Assembly: GCA_019359765.1 (NCBI GenBank)
Contig: JAHHGU010000034.1
Location: 1 to 53,686, forward strand
Length of the DNA: 53,686 bases
Reading direction: 5' to 3'
Source of the DNA: Aphanothece sp. CMT-3BRIN-NPC111
Lineage (GTDB): Bacteria; Cyanobacteriota; Cyanobacteriia; Cyanobacteriales; JAHHGU01
Below the pieces are notes generated by a model. That model saw only the letters and a list, made by a program, of their open reading frames with translations. It did no database searches and was not told where the DNA came from. Shown piece after piece: positions 1 through 7,638 of the stretch. The position numbers and the translations under genes are program-made. Every line of letters starts with the position of its first letter. Within the stretch, counting starts at the first letter, position 1.

Positions 1-39
1 CAATTCATGAATTGCCTCTACAGGTTCAGGTTTACTCAT
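1..39 (-). CDS. pstB: Phosphate ABC transporter ATPase PstB, N-terminal fragment
   Basis: Only the first 13 codons (MSKPEPVEAIHEL) lie in the window; the gene continues past the left edge. The ATG at 37-39 overlaps the TGA stop of pstA (36-38) as ATGA, the usual translational coupling inside an operon. An AGGAGG-like ribosome binding site lies about 12 nt upstream, inside the pstA end. No catalytic motif is visible. The identity is inferred from the fixed order pstS-pstC-pstA-pstB, in which the ATP-binding subunit follows pstA. Confidence 0.75.
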   Translation of the reverse strand, partial: MSKPEPVEAIHEL

Positions 40-935
40 AATGGTGTAATCCTCCTATGCAACCAATGTTCAGCCATCCACGCCGCCGTGCCATTAATCA
101 GCAGTAGTGCTACCAGCAGCACTAAAGCCGAGGCGTAGGCATTACTATCTCCCCCAGATACATTCATGGAGAGGTCGAAAATGTGGATAGAGAGGGCGCG
201 TCCAGAATCCAGCAAAGACTCTGGCATGCGATCCACGTAGCCGCTGGTAAAAATTAGCGCTGCTGTCTCCGCGATCGCTCTTCCCACCCCTAAAACCAGC
301 CCCACCATTAGCCCCGGTGCCGCTGCTGGCAGTAATAATTGAAACAGCGTAGTAGTGCGTGAGAATCCCAGGGCAGCTGCTCCCAGGCGATAATGAGCCG
401 GAACCGCCCGAAAACCCTCCTCTGTAGAACGAATTAAGATTGGCAATACCATACACGCCAGCGTCAAGCCGCCGGACAAGATAGAGAAGCCTAACCCTAG
501 CGTCTTGCAGAAGAAAACATTGCCAAACAGTCCAAAGACAATTGATGGCACACCTGCTAGGACATCCAAACTGCGGCGCACTAAACGGCCAAAAATACTT
601 TCATTTGCCGTAAATTCAGCCAGCATGACAGCAGTACCTATGCCGATGGGAATAGAGACTGCCATACATACCCCCAAAATCAGGGCAGTTGAAATAAGAA
701 TAGAGCTTATACCACCTGCGCGTCCTGCATTTCTCGGTTCAGTAGTAAGGAACTCCCAGGATAGTTGTCTTGCACCGTGCCAGATAATATCGCTCAAGAT
801 CCAGAAAAAGACGGCGGTTACTAAAAGAGCGATCGCCCAAACAACAACAGTAGGGATTAGGGATGGAAAAAAGTATTCCCCAGTGGTAGCCGCACAGTCC
901 TTATTCTCCAGTCTCCTTTTAGAAGTTTCAGTCAT
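36..935 (-). CDS. pstA: Phosphate ABC transporter permease PstA
   Basis: 299-residue inner-membrane permease of the high-affinity phosphate importer; it forms the translocation channel with PstC. About six hydrophobic segments are visible, the first near residues 30-50. The EAA-type loop that contacts the ATPase is in the middle (GAAALGFSRTTT). The length is usual for PstA. The start ATG at 933-935 lies inside the end of pstC (8-nt overlap) and the stop overlaps the pstB start, so the permeases and ATPase are translationally coupled. The polar N-terminal tail (MTETSKRRLENKDCAATTG) is slightly long but plausible. Nothing points to truncation or loss of function. Confidence 0.93.
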   Translation of the reverse strand: MTETSKRRLENKDCAATTGEYFFPSLIPTVVVWAIALLVTAVFFWILSDIIWHGARQLSWEFLTTEPRNAGRAGGISSILISTALILGVCMAVSIPIGIGTAVMLAEFTANESIFGRLVRRSLDVLAGVPSIVFGLFGNVFFCKTLGLGFSILSGGLTLACMVLPILIRSTEEGFRAVPAHYRLGAAALGFSRTTTLFQLLLPAAAPGLMVGLVLGVGRAIAETAALIFTSGYVDRMPESLLDSGRALSIHIFDLSMNVSGGDSNAYASALVLLVALLLINGTAAWMAEHWLHRRITPL

Positions 936-1827
936 AAATCCGCCCTTTGCTGATTACCTCTGCCGCAGCGACAAGCATCACGATGATCGCCATTAGTACC
1001 AAGCCGCTGACAAATAGGGCTGAACGATGATCTCCAGTTGCATAAGCCATTTCTAGAGCAATATTGGCAGTCAGCGTCCGCATCGGCTCAAATAGACTTT
1101 TAGGTGTCTGTACCACATTGCCGCAAACCATCAGGATGGCCATTGTTTCGCCAATCGCGCGTCCGGTTTCTAGAATTAAGCCAGTAAACAGCCCCGATTT
1201 AGCCGCCGGAAAGACAACGCCCCATACTGTCGCCCAACGCGAAAGTCCCAGCGCCGCCGCACCCCGCAGATAGTCTGAGGAAACCTTAGCAAGACTCGCA
1301 TCTGCTGTAAGTGCGATCGTCGGCAGAATCATAATTGTGAGAATGGCAATCCCAGCAAGTAAACTCGTTCCCGGTGCCTGGATGCGTGTAATTAGTGGTA
1401 CAAGCACAACTAAACCCCAGAAACCGTAAACGACTGATGGAATTCCCGCCAGCAACTCGATCAGCCGCCGATATAGTTGTGCCACTACTGGGGGTGCGTA
1501 GTAGTGGCAGAAGACAGCAGACATAATTCCCAATGGCGTTGCTATTAGCACCGAACCCGCCATCGCCAACAAAGTACCCCACAGCATGGGGGTGAGGTTG
1601 TATAAACCCTCAGTTGGATTCCAAGAAGAGTCCGTAAAGAAGCGGAATAATCCGATATGTTGCAGGGCTGGCAGTGCCTCCAGAATCAGAAACACCACAA
1701 TCAAAAGTGCGATCGCCCCTGCCATAGCAGCGGCACCCCGCAGCAAAAAAATGAGGAGTCTGTCACTTAGAGAGGGGGACAAAGTTTTGCTCTTTAACAA
1801 TATCTTGCACCTGTGGCGATCGCGCAA
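928..1827 (-). CDS. pstC: Phosphate ABC transporter permease PstC
   Basis: Second permease of the Pst phosphate importer, up to 299 residues with about six membrane segments. The EAA-like loop GAAALGLSRWATVWGVV contacts PstB, and GRAIGETMAILM is typical of PstC. The longest frame starts at 1827 and would overlap the 3' end of pstS by 65 nt. A later start is likely, for example the TTG around residue 16 (TLSPSLSD), which overlaps the last codons of pstS. The frame also contains no ATG between residue 1 and about residue 35. Family and operon position are clear; only the start is uncertain. Confidence 0.92.
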   Translation of the reverse strand: MRDRHRCKILLKSKTLSPSLSDRLLIFLLRGAAAMAGAIALLIVVFLILEALPALQHIGLFRFFTDSSWNPTEGLYNLTPMLWGTLLAMAGSVLIATPLGIMSAVFCHYYAPPVVAQLYRRLIELLAGIPSVVYGFWGLVVLVPLITRIQAPGTSLLAGIAILTIMILPTIALTADASLAKVSSDYLRGAAALGLSRWATVWGVVFPAAKSGLFTGLILETGRAIGETMAILMVCGNVVQTPKSLFEPMRTLTANIALEMAYATGDHRSALFVSGLVLMAIIVMLVAAAEVISKGRIYD

Positions 1828-2617
1828 AATCTATAAATTGCTTTTCCAACCCTTTTGGCTGGGTTTTAGTAACTAAGTTCAGGGGACGGGAAAGCGGAAA
1901 AGTACTGTTTTGCACATTTTCCGTGTTGGCTGCCACCCCGGCAATTGGCAGTAGCTTAATCGGGACTTCCTGAGCAGCATTATGTTCTGCTGTGCCAATA
2001 GAAACATATCCGATAGCATTAGGATTACCTGCCACAGTTTTGATGCCCTGCTCATTGTCACCAATCACTACTTGAGCTTTAATATCAGAATTTTTGAGCT
2101 TGAAGTAGTTTGTGAACAGTTCCAGAGTAGAGCGCCCCTCCGCTTTGTTTACCACTGTAATTGGCAAATCTTTGCCCTTCACCTGCTTCCAGTTATTAAT
2201 CTTCCCCGTGTAGATATCAACCACCTGTTTATCACTGAGTAACTGCACAGGATTGTCTTTGTGAACGATAATACCTACACCATCACGGGCAATCGAAAAA
2301 GCTTGGAGATCTTTTTCTTCATCCTTAAGGGCGCGAGAAACCATCCCAACGTTGGCAACTCCTTGGCGGGCATCAGTAATACCGCGCGAGGAGCCACCTG
2401 TTTGCACGTCCACCCGCACACCCGGATGCTCAGATTCAAAGCGCTTGCCAATTTCAGCCGCCAGTGGTGCAACCGTGCTGGAGCCTGTTAAAACTAACTT
2501 TCCCTGTGACTGCTCGCTTTGCGCTGCCGTTTGTGAAGGCTTTGTACAGGATTGTAGCCAAAGGCAAACAGCCAAAAAACTAATAGAAAGTGGCACCACC
2601 TTAGTCAATTTTTTCAT
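1763..2617 (-). CDS. pstS: Phosphate-binding lipoprotein PstS (PBP domain)
   Basis: 284-residue periplasmic binding protein of the phosphate importer. The N-terminus has a lysine-rich start, a hydrophobic core and a lipobox LQSC with the modified cysteine at about residue 24, so it is probably lipid-anchored. The phosphate-binding signature GSSTVAPLA is near residues 46-54, followed by the TGGSSRGI loop, both diagnostic of the PstS/SphX family. It starts 31 nt after the arsR stop and leads directly into pstC, so arsR-pstSCAB looks like one transcript. PstS proteins linked to arsenic genes can differ in phosphate/arsenate selectivity; that is an inference here. Confidence 0.93.
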   Translation of the reverse strand: MKKLTKVVPLSISFLAVCLWLQSCTKPSQTAAQSEQSQGKLVLTGSSTVAPLAAEIGKRFESEHPGVRVDVQTGGSSRGITDARQGVANVGMVSRALKDEEKDLQAFSIARDGVGIIVHKDNPVQLLSDKQVVDIYTGKINNWKQVKGKDLPITVVNKAEGRSTLELFTNYFKLKNSDIKAQVVIGDNEQGIKTVAGNPNAIGYVSIGTAEHNAAQEVPIKLLPIAGVAANTENVQNSTFPLSRPLNLVTKTQPKGLEKQFIDFARSPQVQDIVKEQNFVPLSK

Positions 2618-2648
2618 CAGTTAGTAAATACACTCCAGTTAGCGCCTT

Positions 2649-3014
2649 CTACCTTTCCTTCTTCTTTGTGTCCTTTGCGTCTTTGTGGTTCAAACTAGCC
2701 TTAACTGCCTGCTCAAAAGAGAGCAAGCAACACCCAAGATCGATTGCCTTGCCAGCATTAATTTGCCCAACACCAGGACACAGACTATAAAGCACAGCCT
2801 TGCCGTCTCGTGTCGCTCTGACAAACCCCTCATCTCGCAGCACTTTTAGATGATGCGAGAGTAGACTTTGCTCTACTTGCAGAACCGCATTAAGTTCCCC
2901 AACATGCTTTGGCTCTTCCATCAGCAATTCCAAAACCGCTAGCCGCGTATTGTCTGCCAAGACTTTCAGCTTGCGGGCACAAAATGCTTGAGGAGACACA
3001 CTTTTCATGTTCAT
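2649..3014 (-). CDS. arsR: ArsR/SmtB-family metalloid-responsive repressor
   Basis: 121-residue winged-helix repressor of the ArsR/SmtB family. The recognition helix region VEQSLLSHHLKVLRDEGFV is at residues 47-65 and the wing TRDGKAVLYSL at 68-78. The classical metal-binding ELCVCDL motif of helix 3 is absent (here EEPKHVGELNAV). The cysteines are C12, C79 and the pair C95-C96 in the C-terminal helix. A C-terminal cysteine pair resembles the alternative As(III) site described for some ArsR proteins, but that assignment is inference. The last 11 or so residues (NHKDAKDTKKKER) are encoded by a dispersed repeat. It sits between arsS and pstS, and a perfect inverted repeat lies 28 nt upstream of its ATG. 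Confidence 0.9.
   Translation of the reverse strand: MNMKSVSPQAFCARKLKVLADNTRLAVLELLMEEPKHVGELNAVLQVEQSLLSHHLKVLRDEGFVRATRDGKAVLYSLCPGVGQINAGKAIDLGCCLLSFEQAVKASLNHKDAKDTKKKER
2655..2690. repeat. Dispersed repeat forming the 3' end of arsR
   Basis: A low-complexity segment built of CTTTGTG/CCTTTGCG/CTTTGTGG units. On the minus strand it reads as alternating CACAAAG and GCAAAGG units. I know this type of element as a common interspersed intergenic repeat in cyanobacteria and other bacteria. Here it supplies the charged Lys/Asp/Glu tail and stop of arsR. Confidence 0.6.
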
Positions 3015-3041
3015 AGCTCATTATGGATTGAACCACTATTG

Positions 3042-3061
3042 ATATGAAATTTTTTTCATAT
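3042..3061. promoter_or_regulatory. Candidate ArsR operator
   Basis: Perfect inverted repeat ATATGAAA-TTTT-TTTCATAT (arms 3042-3049 and 3054-3061), 28-47 nt upstream of the arsR ATG and 34 nt downstream of the arsS stop. ArsR/SmtB operators are A/T-rich palindromes with TGAA/TTCA cores of this type. It lies where the arsR-pst promoter should be, consistent with autorepression. I could not firmly assign -35 and -10 boxes. Confidence 0.65.
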
Positions 3062-3095
3062 TTCCCGCCAAAAAAAACGCCCTGATAGCCTCAAA

Positions 3096-4109
3096 TCAAA
3101 CTAAAGCTCCACCGCAGCTTGAACCACACCCAGATGTGCAACCGTAGCAATAGGGAGCAGTCTGGATTTCCTCAATCAGATCTAATGTTCCAGCTTCCAA
3201 TATCTTGGCAACTGTCAGCGTTTCACCACTGCGGGTATTAGCCGGAATATTTTCCATTTGGTTAAAGTCGCAGTCATAGACATTACCCAGATAGTCAATT
3301 GAAAGTTCATCTCGACACATTAAATGTTCAACTGTACTGTGATTGAAGTTAGACTCTAAAAACTTCAGGTAAGGTGCGTACAGTTTCTGGCGCTGTAAAT
3401 ACAGCTTTGTTCGTCCAACTGGCAAATTAGTAATTGTGAACAGATTGTTGAACCTAATATCAAAATGTTCTTGCAAGAACATTTTATAATCTTGTTCCAA
3501 CTTAGCCTGATCTGGGGCAAGGGAAAATTTTTCTGTTGTCGGAATTTGAGGATTATATACCAGATCTAGGATTAAATCTGGTTCTTTACCATAACCCAGT
3601 TGATTAAGCCGTTGTAGTGCCGAAATTGAAGAATTATATACCCCATTTCCGCGCATTTTGTCAACATTATCTTGCAAATAACAGGGCAAAGAAGCAACAA
3701 TTCTCATTTGGTGCTGGGCACAGTATTCGGGAATATCTTCAAACCCCTTTTCAAAATAGATGGTGAGATTAGAGCGCACAATCACTTGTTTTCCGGCATC
3801 TCGTGCGGCTTCCACCAGGGCTTTGAAACCATAGTTCATTTCTGGGGCACCGCCGGTGAGATCCACAATCTTAATCTCTGGAAATTTATAGATTAGGTGA
3901 ATTAGCTGGTCACAAATTTCTGGAGTTAACTCTTCAGTTCGCTTTGGTCCGGCTTCTACATGGCAGTGGGTACAGGCAAGGTTGCAGCGCTTACCCAGAT
4001 TAATTTGTAAAACAGCAATTTGAGCTTTAGTTAATGGCGAAGCCAGTTTATTCCTAAAGGGCATCACAGATGAATTTGAAATACCATTAATTACACTTGT
4101 TCTAGACAT
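3096..4109 (-). CDS. arsS: Arsenosugar biosynthesis radical SAM protein ArsS
   Basis: 337-residue radical SAM enzyme. The [4Fe-4S] motif CNLACTHC is at residues 42-49, followed by VDLTGGAPEMN, the GGE-like SAM-binding strand. The C-terminal half matches the DUF3641 region of ArsS, with the cysteine-rich tail CYGCTSGCGSSCGG that can carry further clusters. In cyanobacteria ArsS acts after ArsM, adding a 5'-deoxyadenosyl-derived sugar to methylated arsenic on the way to arsenosugars. It is on the same strand as arsM, which starts 1.2 kb upstream, and is followed by arsR. AAAGGAAG precedes the ATG at the right distance. Family assignment is firm; activity on arsenic is by family knowledge. Confidence 0.92.
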   Translation of the reverse strand: MSRTSVINGISNSSVMPFRNKLASPLTKAQIAVLQINLGKRCNLACTHCHVEAGPKRTEELTPEICDQLIHLIYKFPEIKIVDLTGGAPEMNYGFKALVEAARDAGKQVIVRSNLTIYFEKGFEDIPEYCAQHQMRIVASLPCYLQDNVDKMRGNGVYNSSISALQRLNQLGYGKEPDLILDLVYNPQIPTTEKFSLAPDQAKLEQDYKMFLQEHFDIRFNNLFTITNLPVGRTKLYLQRQKLYAPYLKFLESNFNHSTVEHLMCRDELSIDYLGNVYDCDFNQMENIPANTRSGETLTVAKILEAGTLDLIEEIQTAPYCYGCTSGCGSSCGGALV

Positions 4110-4385
4110 TTTCTTCCTTTGCTAGTAAAGTTCAATTTCACTTCCACCTCTACACAGGAACACTCTCAATCAGGTTAAGTATTGATTGTATTGGTACAAT
4201 TTTGCGTAGCTGAAAACCGGCTGTCTCAAGTAACACCCTCCTACGCTGAATCGAAGATTACAGTGTGGGATACGACGAGTGCAAATCACAAAATCAATGC
4301 TATTTGTAATCGTCACCCCACCCCAGAGCAATCCCGCCACCGATTCCGAGTACCAAATTCAGTGGGGGACGAGGGCGCGAAACAG
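4110..4385. promoter_or_regulatory. Intergenic region between arsM and arsS with an inverted repeat
   Basis: This 276-nt spacer holds no convincing gene. It contains a perfect inverted repeat ATTGTA-TTGG-TACAAT at 4185-4200, about 75-90 nt upstream of the arsS ATG. It could be an operator for a separate arsS promoter. It does not match the repeat in front of arsR, so a different regulator, or none, may act there. Confidence 0.35.
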
Positions 4386-5354
4386 TTAACAACAACCACC
4401 ACCGCTATAGTGCCAAGTTGAATCGGTGATTAACACCTCTGTGGGAATAATTCCCCCTAGCTTGGCAGCAGTCTTATCACATACAGCTGCTGGTACGCCC
4501 CGCTGGAGAATATGCCCTGCTGAGTCATCAAAGATATCTTGTGAGCCGCTATAAATAGCAGCTTTGCCAGTAAAAATGCAAGCACCATCTTCTGGAATAG
4601 GCACTTTAAAGGAAACAGAATCAAGGCTTTCTAATAGCAAAGGTGACTCTAAACCGTAGCTTTGGCTGTCTAAAAGCCGATAAGGACGTCGCGCCCGAAT
4701 TTCCACCTGACCAAAACCAGCATCAACAAGGTGTTGGACATACTCTTCATAAGTAAGAGCGCCGGACAAACACATCGCTCGCAAGCGTTCATCTTGCCGC
4801 AAGTGCAATGGGATAGGACGGGTAGCGATTGGATCGCTCATCAGCAACCGTCCCCCTGGTTTTAACACTCGAAAGGCTTCTTTAAGAGCCTTAGTCAGGT
4901 CATTTGGTTCAAAGATATTAAACAGACAATTCTGAGCAACTACATCTACAGAAGCATCTGGCATCGGCAGGGCAAAGGCATCGCCTTCTTGAATGTCCAC
5001 AAAACTGGGGTCAAACCAAGAATTTTCTTGGGCAGCAGTAGCTAAGTTACGTGCAGCGGCTTCACGCATCGACGCAACTGGATCGACGGCAATTACACCA
5101 CCAGGCCGACGGGAAAAATAAGCAAATTGCAGAGCTTCTAAGCCACCGCCGACACCAACATAGAGTACCGTTGGCTCATTAACCAGTTCAGCGGCGTGGA
5201 CAGTAGTGCCGCAGCCATAGTTCATCTCCTGCATCTGAGATGAAATTTTCAGTCCTGGTAGTTGCAGGGGACTGCTTTGAACGCAGCACAGACCGACTTG
5301 CGGTGTTTCTGCGACTTCACTGTAAAATTCGGCTGCTGTTTGCAGATAGCTCAC
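4386..5354 (-). CDS. arsM: Arsenite S-adenosylmethionine methyltransferase (arsenosugar type)
   Basis: 322-residue class I SAM-dependent methyltransferase that methylates As(III). The SAM-binding glycine motif VLYVGVGGGLEALQF is at residues 63-77, and VDVVAQNCLFNI and LKPGGRLLMSD follow. Three cysteines expected to bind arsenic are C48 (YGCG), C143 (QNC) and C195 (AMC), matching the three-cysteine arrangement known for ArsM. The conserved N-terminal VGLCC and C-terminal GGGCC are typical of the cyanobacterial version paired with ArsS. The start is a GTG at 5352-5354 preceded by GGAAAG. The gene heads the arsenic block; a strong terminator-like hairpin upstream separates it from apcF. Confidence 0.92.
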   Translation of the reverse strand: MSYLQTAAEFYSEVAETPQVGLCCVQSSPLQLPGLKISSQMQEMNYGCGTTVHAAELVNEPTVLYVGVGGGLEALQFAYFSRRPGGVIAVDPVASMREAAARNLATAAQENSWFDPSFVDIQEGDAFALPMPDASVDVVAQNCLFNIFEPNDLTKALKEAFRVLKPGGRLLMSDPIATRPIPLHLRQDERLRAMCLSGALTYEEYVQHLVDAGFGQVEIRARRPYRLLDSQSYGLESPLLLESLDSVSFKVPIPEDGACIFTGKAAIYSGSQDIFDDSAGHILQRGVPAAVCDKTAAKLGGIIPTEVLITDSTWHYSGGGCC

Positions 5355-5492
5355 TGGAATCTTTCCTTTGTTGGTTTCTAGTACAACATGGGTGGGAAAT
5401 CTACCAACATTTCCCTATTTTGGCGCTAGGATTCTCCTTTCCCAGTTTAGTGTTCTAAAACAAAAGGTATCAGCTACTGGTAAGTTCTCACA

Positions 5493-5532
5493 CCACTAAG
5501 CCCGCCCATGTATTTATGGACAGGCTTAGTGG
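5493..5532. terminator. Hairpin terminator downstream of apcF
   Basis: Perfect 10-bp arms CCACTAAGCC (5493-5502) and GGCTTAGTGG (5523-5532), with a second small stem CCAT/ATGG inside the loop and a short G/T stretch after the right arm. It lies 46 nt beyond the apcF stop and upstream of arsM, as expected for an apcF terminator that insulates the arsenic operon. Confidence 0.65.
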
Positions 5533-5578
5533 GGGTTTATGTTCAAAACTAGCCTCTGTAGAGACGTTAGATGTCTGA

Positions 5579-6088
5579 CTAGATATCTTGCTCGCTCAAA
5601 TCGCGGGTCATGTGGTCAAATGGCTGATCCACAAACGCTGCATTGTCAACGCCAGCTGCTGCGACCTGTTCTTTGACAATATCCTTCATAATTTGGATGC
5701 CTCTAACTGTTGGCCCAATCGGCACGCCCAAAGAATTGTAGGTTTCCCGCAGACCTTGCAGCACCCGCTCATCCAGCACATTCGTATCACCCGCAACCAG
5801 TGCATAGCTGGCATAGCGTAGGTAATAGTCCATATCCCGGAGACAGGCAGCATAGCGGCGAGTCGTGTAGGCGTTTCCACCCGCACGAATTAGTTCCGGC
5901 ACTTCTTCAAATAGTTGTGCGCCTGCCTGCTTGACAATTGACGCCGCATTAGCATTAATTACGGCAGCTGCCGTGACCCGTGCCGTGCCCGTCTCAAAGT
6001 AAGATTTCAGCGTATCAATGGCATTGAGGTCTAAATAACGACCCGTTACGTCGTAGTTCTTAATCAGGTTTGTGACTGCGTCCCGCAT
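5579..6088 (-). CDS. apcF: Allophycocyanin beta-18 subunit ApcF
   Basis: 169-residue phycobiliprotein of the phycobilisome core, where the beta-18 subunit sits in the terminal-emitter disc with ApcE. The chromophore-binding cysteine is in YTTRRYAACLRDMDYYLRYA at about residues 74-93. The N-terminus MRDAVTNLIKNYDVTGRYLDLNAID, the IMKDIVKEQVAAAG stretch and the 169-aa length separate ApcF from ApcB, which is about 161 aa and starts MQDAIT. GGGAGAG lies 9 nt before the ATG. The gene stands alone and not in the apcABC operon, as is usual for apcF. A long upstream region precedes it. Confidence 0.95.
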   Translation of the reverse strand: MRDAVTNLIKNYDVTGRYLDLNAIDTLKSYFETGTARVTAAAVINANAASIVKQAGAQLFEEVPELIRAGGNAYTTRRYAACLRDMDYYLRYASYALVAGDTNVLDERVLQGLRETYNSLGVPIGPTVRGIQIMKDIVKEQVAAAGVDNAAFVDQPFDHMTRDLSEQDI

Positions 6089-7018
6089 GAAAGCGCTCTC
6101 CCAATAACATTCTTTATCGATTTACAACAAGCTGTATATGTCGGGTAGACCGGGGTATTACTATCCCTTCCCCCCCTTAAAAACCGAACTTATGAGTTTC
6201 CTCTTCATCCGGCTCAAGTAAATCACTAGGCATCTGTCAAGGTGTACCGTTTTCGATGGAATTGCACCTTCTACTTCCGTCTATTATTTCAAACACTATG
6301 AGTTTGAGCATGACAGTAGTAGTGTAGGAGTTATCGATGTTGGTCTTATCGCCGTTACCCTAGCCGTAGACTTTTTTTGGCTAACAGGTTTTCCCACAGT
6401 TAACCCTCTAGCTATGAAACACCCCGATTACTCTGGATGCTCCTTCGGGCGGGTACAGGCTTAGACACTAGCCTGGAGTCCTTGTTAGGGAACTCACTCT
6501 TTTGTACGACATCGAATCGCACGTCTATCCTATCTATTAATAATCCCACAGCGAGGCTCGTGGGAGTGTCATTTGATGCAATGATTTTAGATTGTCCCTA
6601 TGGCACCGAAATCGGGGGCTGGCAATAGTGAATTTATTCTTATTCTGTTCTCCCGCTTTCAGTCAGGGACTTAAGACATATGCGTGTTTTTGGTCAATGG
6701 GGAGACATAAAACTTAATAAATAATTAACCCGAAAAATCTTCACATAGCGCATATTTAACGCCGTGAAATGTGGTTCAAGCCTCGTTTCCTTAGTAGGCG
6801 AGATCAATCTAAAATCTAAATCGTTTAACTGCCGTTAACACCGCAGGGGGCGTTTCATCCCTCCTCTAAACAGAGAGGGCTTTTACGCTCCCACTATTTT
6901 TCGGTAAAGGAGTTAGGGGGAATATTAATTTTAACTTTATCTATCTAAAAGCTATGAAGATGCTGGGTTCTGCCTAATTTTTCTGGATTTTAGGTGCGAT
7001 CGCTAAACCTCTATTGCC
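6089..7018. other. Long stretch with no recognisable gene
   Basis: About 930 nt upstream of apcF carry only short, poorly supported reading frames. The part next to apcF must hold its promoter and leader. I recognise no rnpB, tmRNA, 6S or riboswitch consensus. Stem-loop-like segments occur near 6430-6480 and at 6846-6892. The middle, about 6300-6660, could hide an unrecognised small RNA or a decayed gene. Confidence 0.5.
6846..6892. repeat. Two-tier stem-loop, possible insertion-sequence end
   Basis: The outer stem pairs GGGGGCGT (6846-6853) with ACGCTCCC (6885-6892), with one G-T pair. The inner stem pairs CCCTcCTCT (6859-6867) with AGAGAGGG (6872-6879) around an AAAC loop. A compact nested hairpin in a gene-poor region resembles the subterminal hairpins at the ends of IS200/IS605 elements. 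It could equally be a terminator or part of a small RNA. Confidence 0.35.
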
Positions 7019-7300
7019 TTACCTGGCGAGTACGCAACTAGGAGCTGAAAACCGAACTTTCCGACGCGCTGCTGGTCTCAACCACTCTACGCCCATCATC
7101 GGCTTGACAAGCAATGTCAACTCTTCTGGATATCTCGGCTTGGGATCGTTGACCAACCAGATAGGCGGTACCATCATGGGGTCATATTCAGCAATAATGT
7201 CCACAACACCAGGACGAGCATTTAGTTCCACCCGCTGTCCAGGTCGATATTTTAGTGCTTCTTGCTGTTCAAAATCAGTTGCACTGACCTTAAAAACCAT
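7019..7300 (-). CDS. Small conserved-looking hypothetical protein
   Basis: 93-residue protein of unknown function, divergent from glnA. The first 65 or so residues look like a real folded cyanobacterial protein (VFKVSATDFEQQEALKYRPGQRVEL, then PPIWLVNDPKPRYPEELTLLV). The last 25 residues are basic and less ordered and may be a recent extension. There is no signal peptide, membrane segment or metal motif. The intergenic region shared with glnA contains the NtcA site, so nitrogen-dependent expression is possible. I cannot name a family. Confidence 0.6.
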   Translation of the reverse strand: MVFKVSATDFEQQEALKYRPGQRVELNARPGVVDIIAEYDPMMVPPIWLVNDPKPRYPEELTLLVKPMMGVEWLRPAARRKVRFSAPSCVLAR

Positions 7301-7438
7301 ACTTCCCCCAACCCCAGAAAAATGTAGCTTATTATACGATTCTATAAACTAATGACTTAAATTAGCAAAAGTTATGTTAATTTTGCTACAAAATTTAACT
7401 TTTTTCTTGTGGACGCCAAATCTGCACCCCAATATTCT

Positions 7439-7480
7439 GTAACATCGTATACAAAACCTTGCTAAATGTATCCTTAGCAT
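7439..7480 (+). promoter_or_regulatory. NtcA-activated promoter of glnA
   Basis: GTA-N8-TAC at 7439-7452 is the exact NtcA consensus, and TAGCAT at 7475-7480 (TAN3T-type -10) follows after exactly 22 nt. This is the canonical class II NtcA-activated promoter geometry in cyanobacteria. It lies about 160-200 nt upstream of the glnA ATG, leaving a 5' leader of roughly 150 nt. Confidence 0.88.
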
Positions 7481-7638
7481 GATCCAGTACAGTAAGGTTT
7501 TCGGTATTGAAGCAGCTTCTCTCGACCTAGGTTAGTTTTTCCCCTTGACCTGGTTATTCACCACCCCTGATGATCGTTAAGATTGTTCCCCGGCTATCTT
7601 GATTTGAGATCGCGTAGACACCAAGGAGTCATCCATCC

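Noticed and set aside
4182..4421. Plus-strand frame of 79 codons between arsS and arsM
   Set aside because: It overlaps the arsM 3' end, has no ribosome binding site and its product has no recognisable character.
6437..6628. Plus-strand frame of 63 codons in the region upstream of apcF
   Set aside because: No ribosome binding site and random-looking composition; kept only as part of the unexplained spacer.
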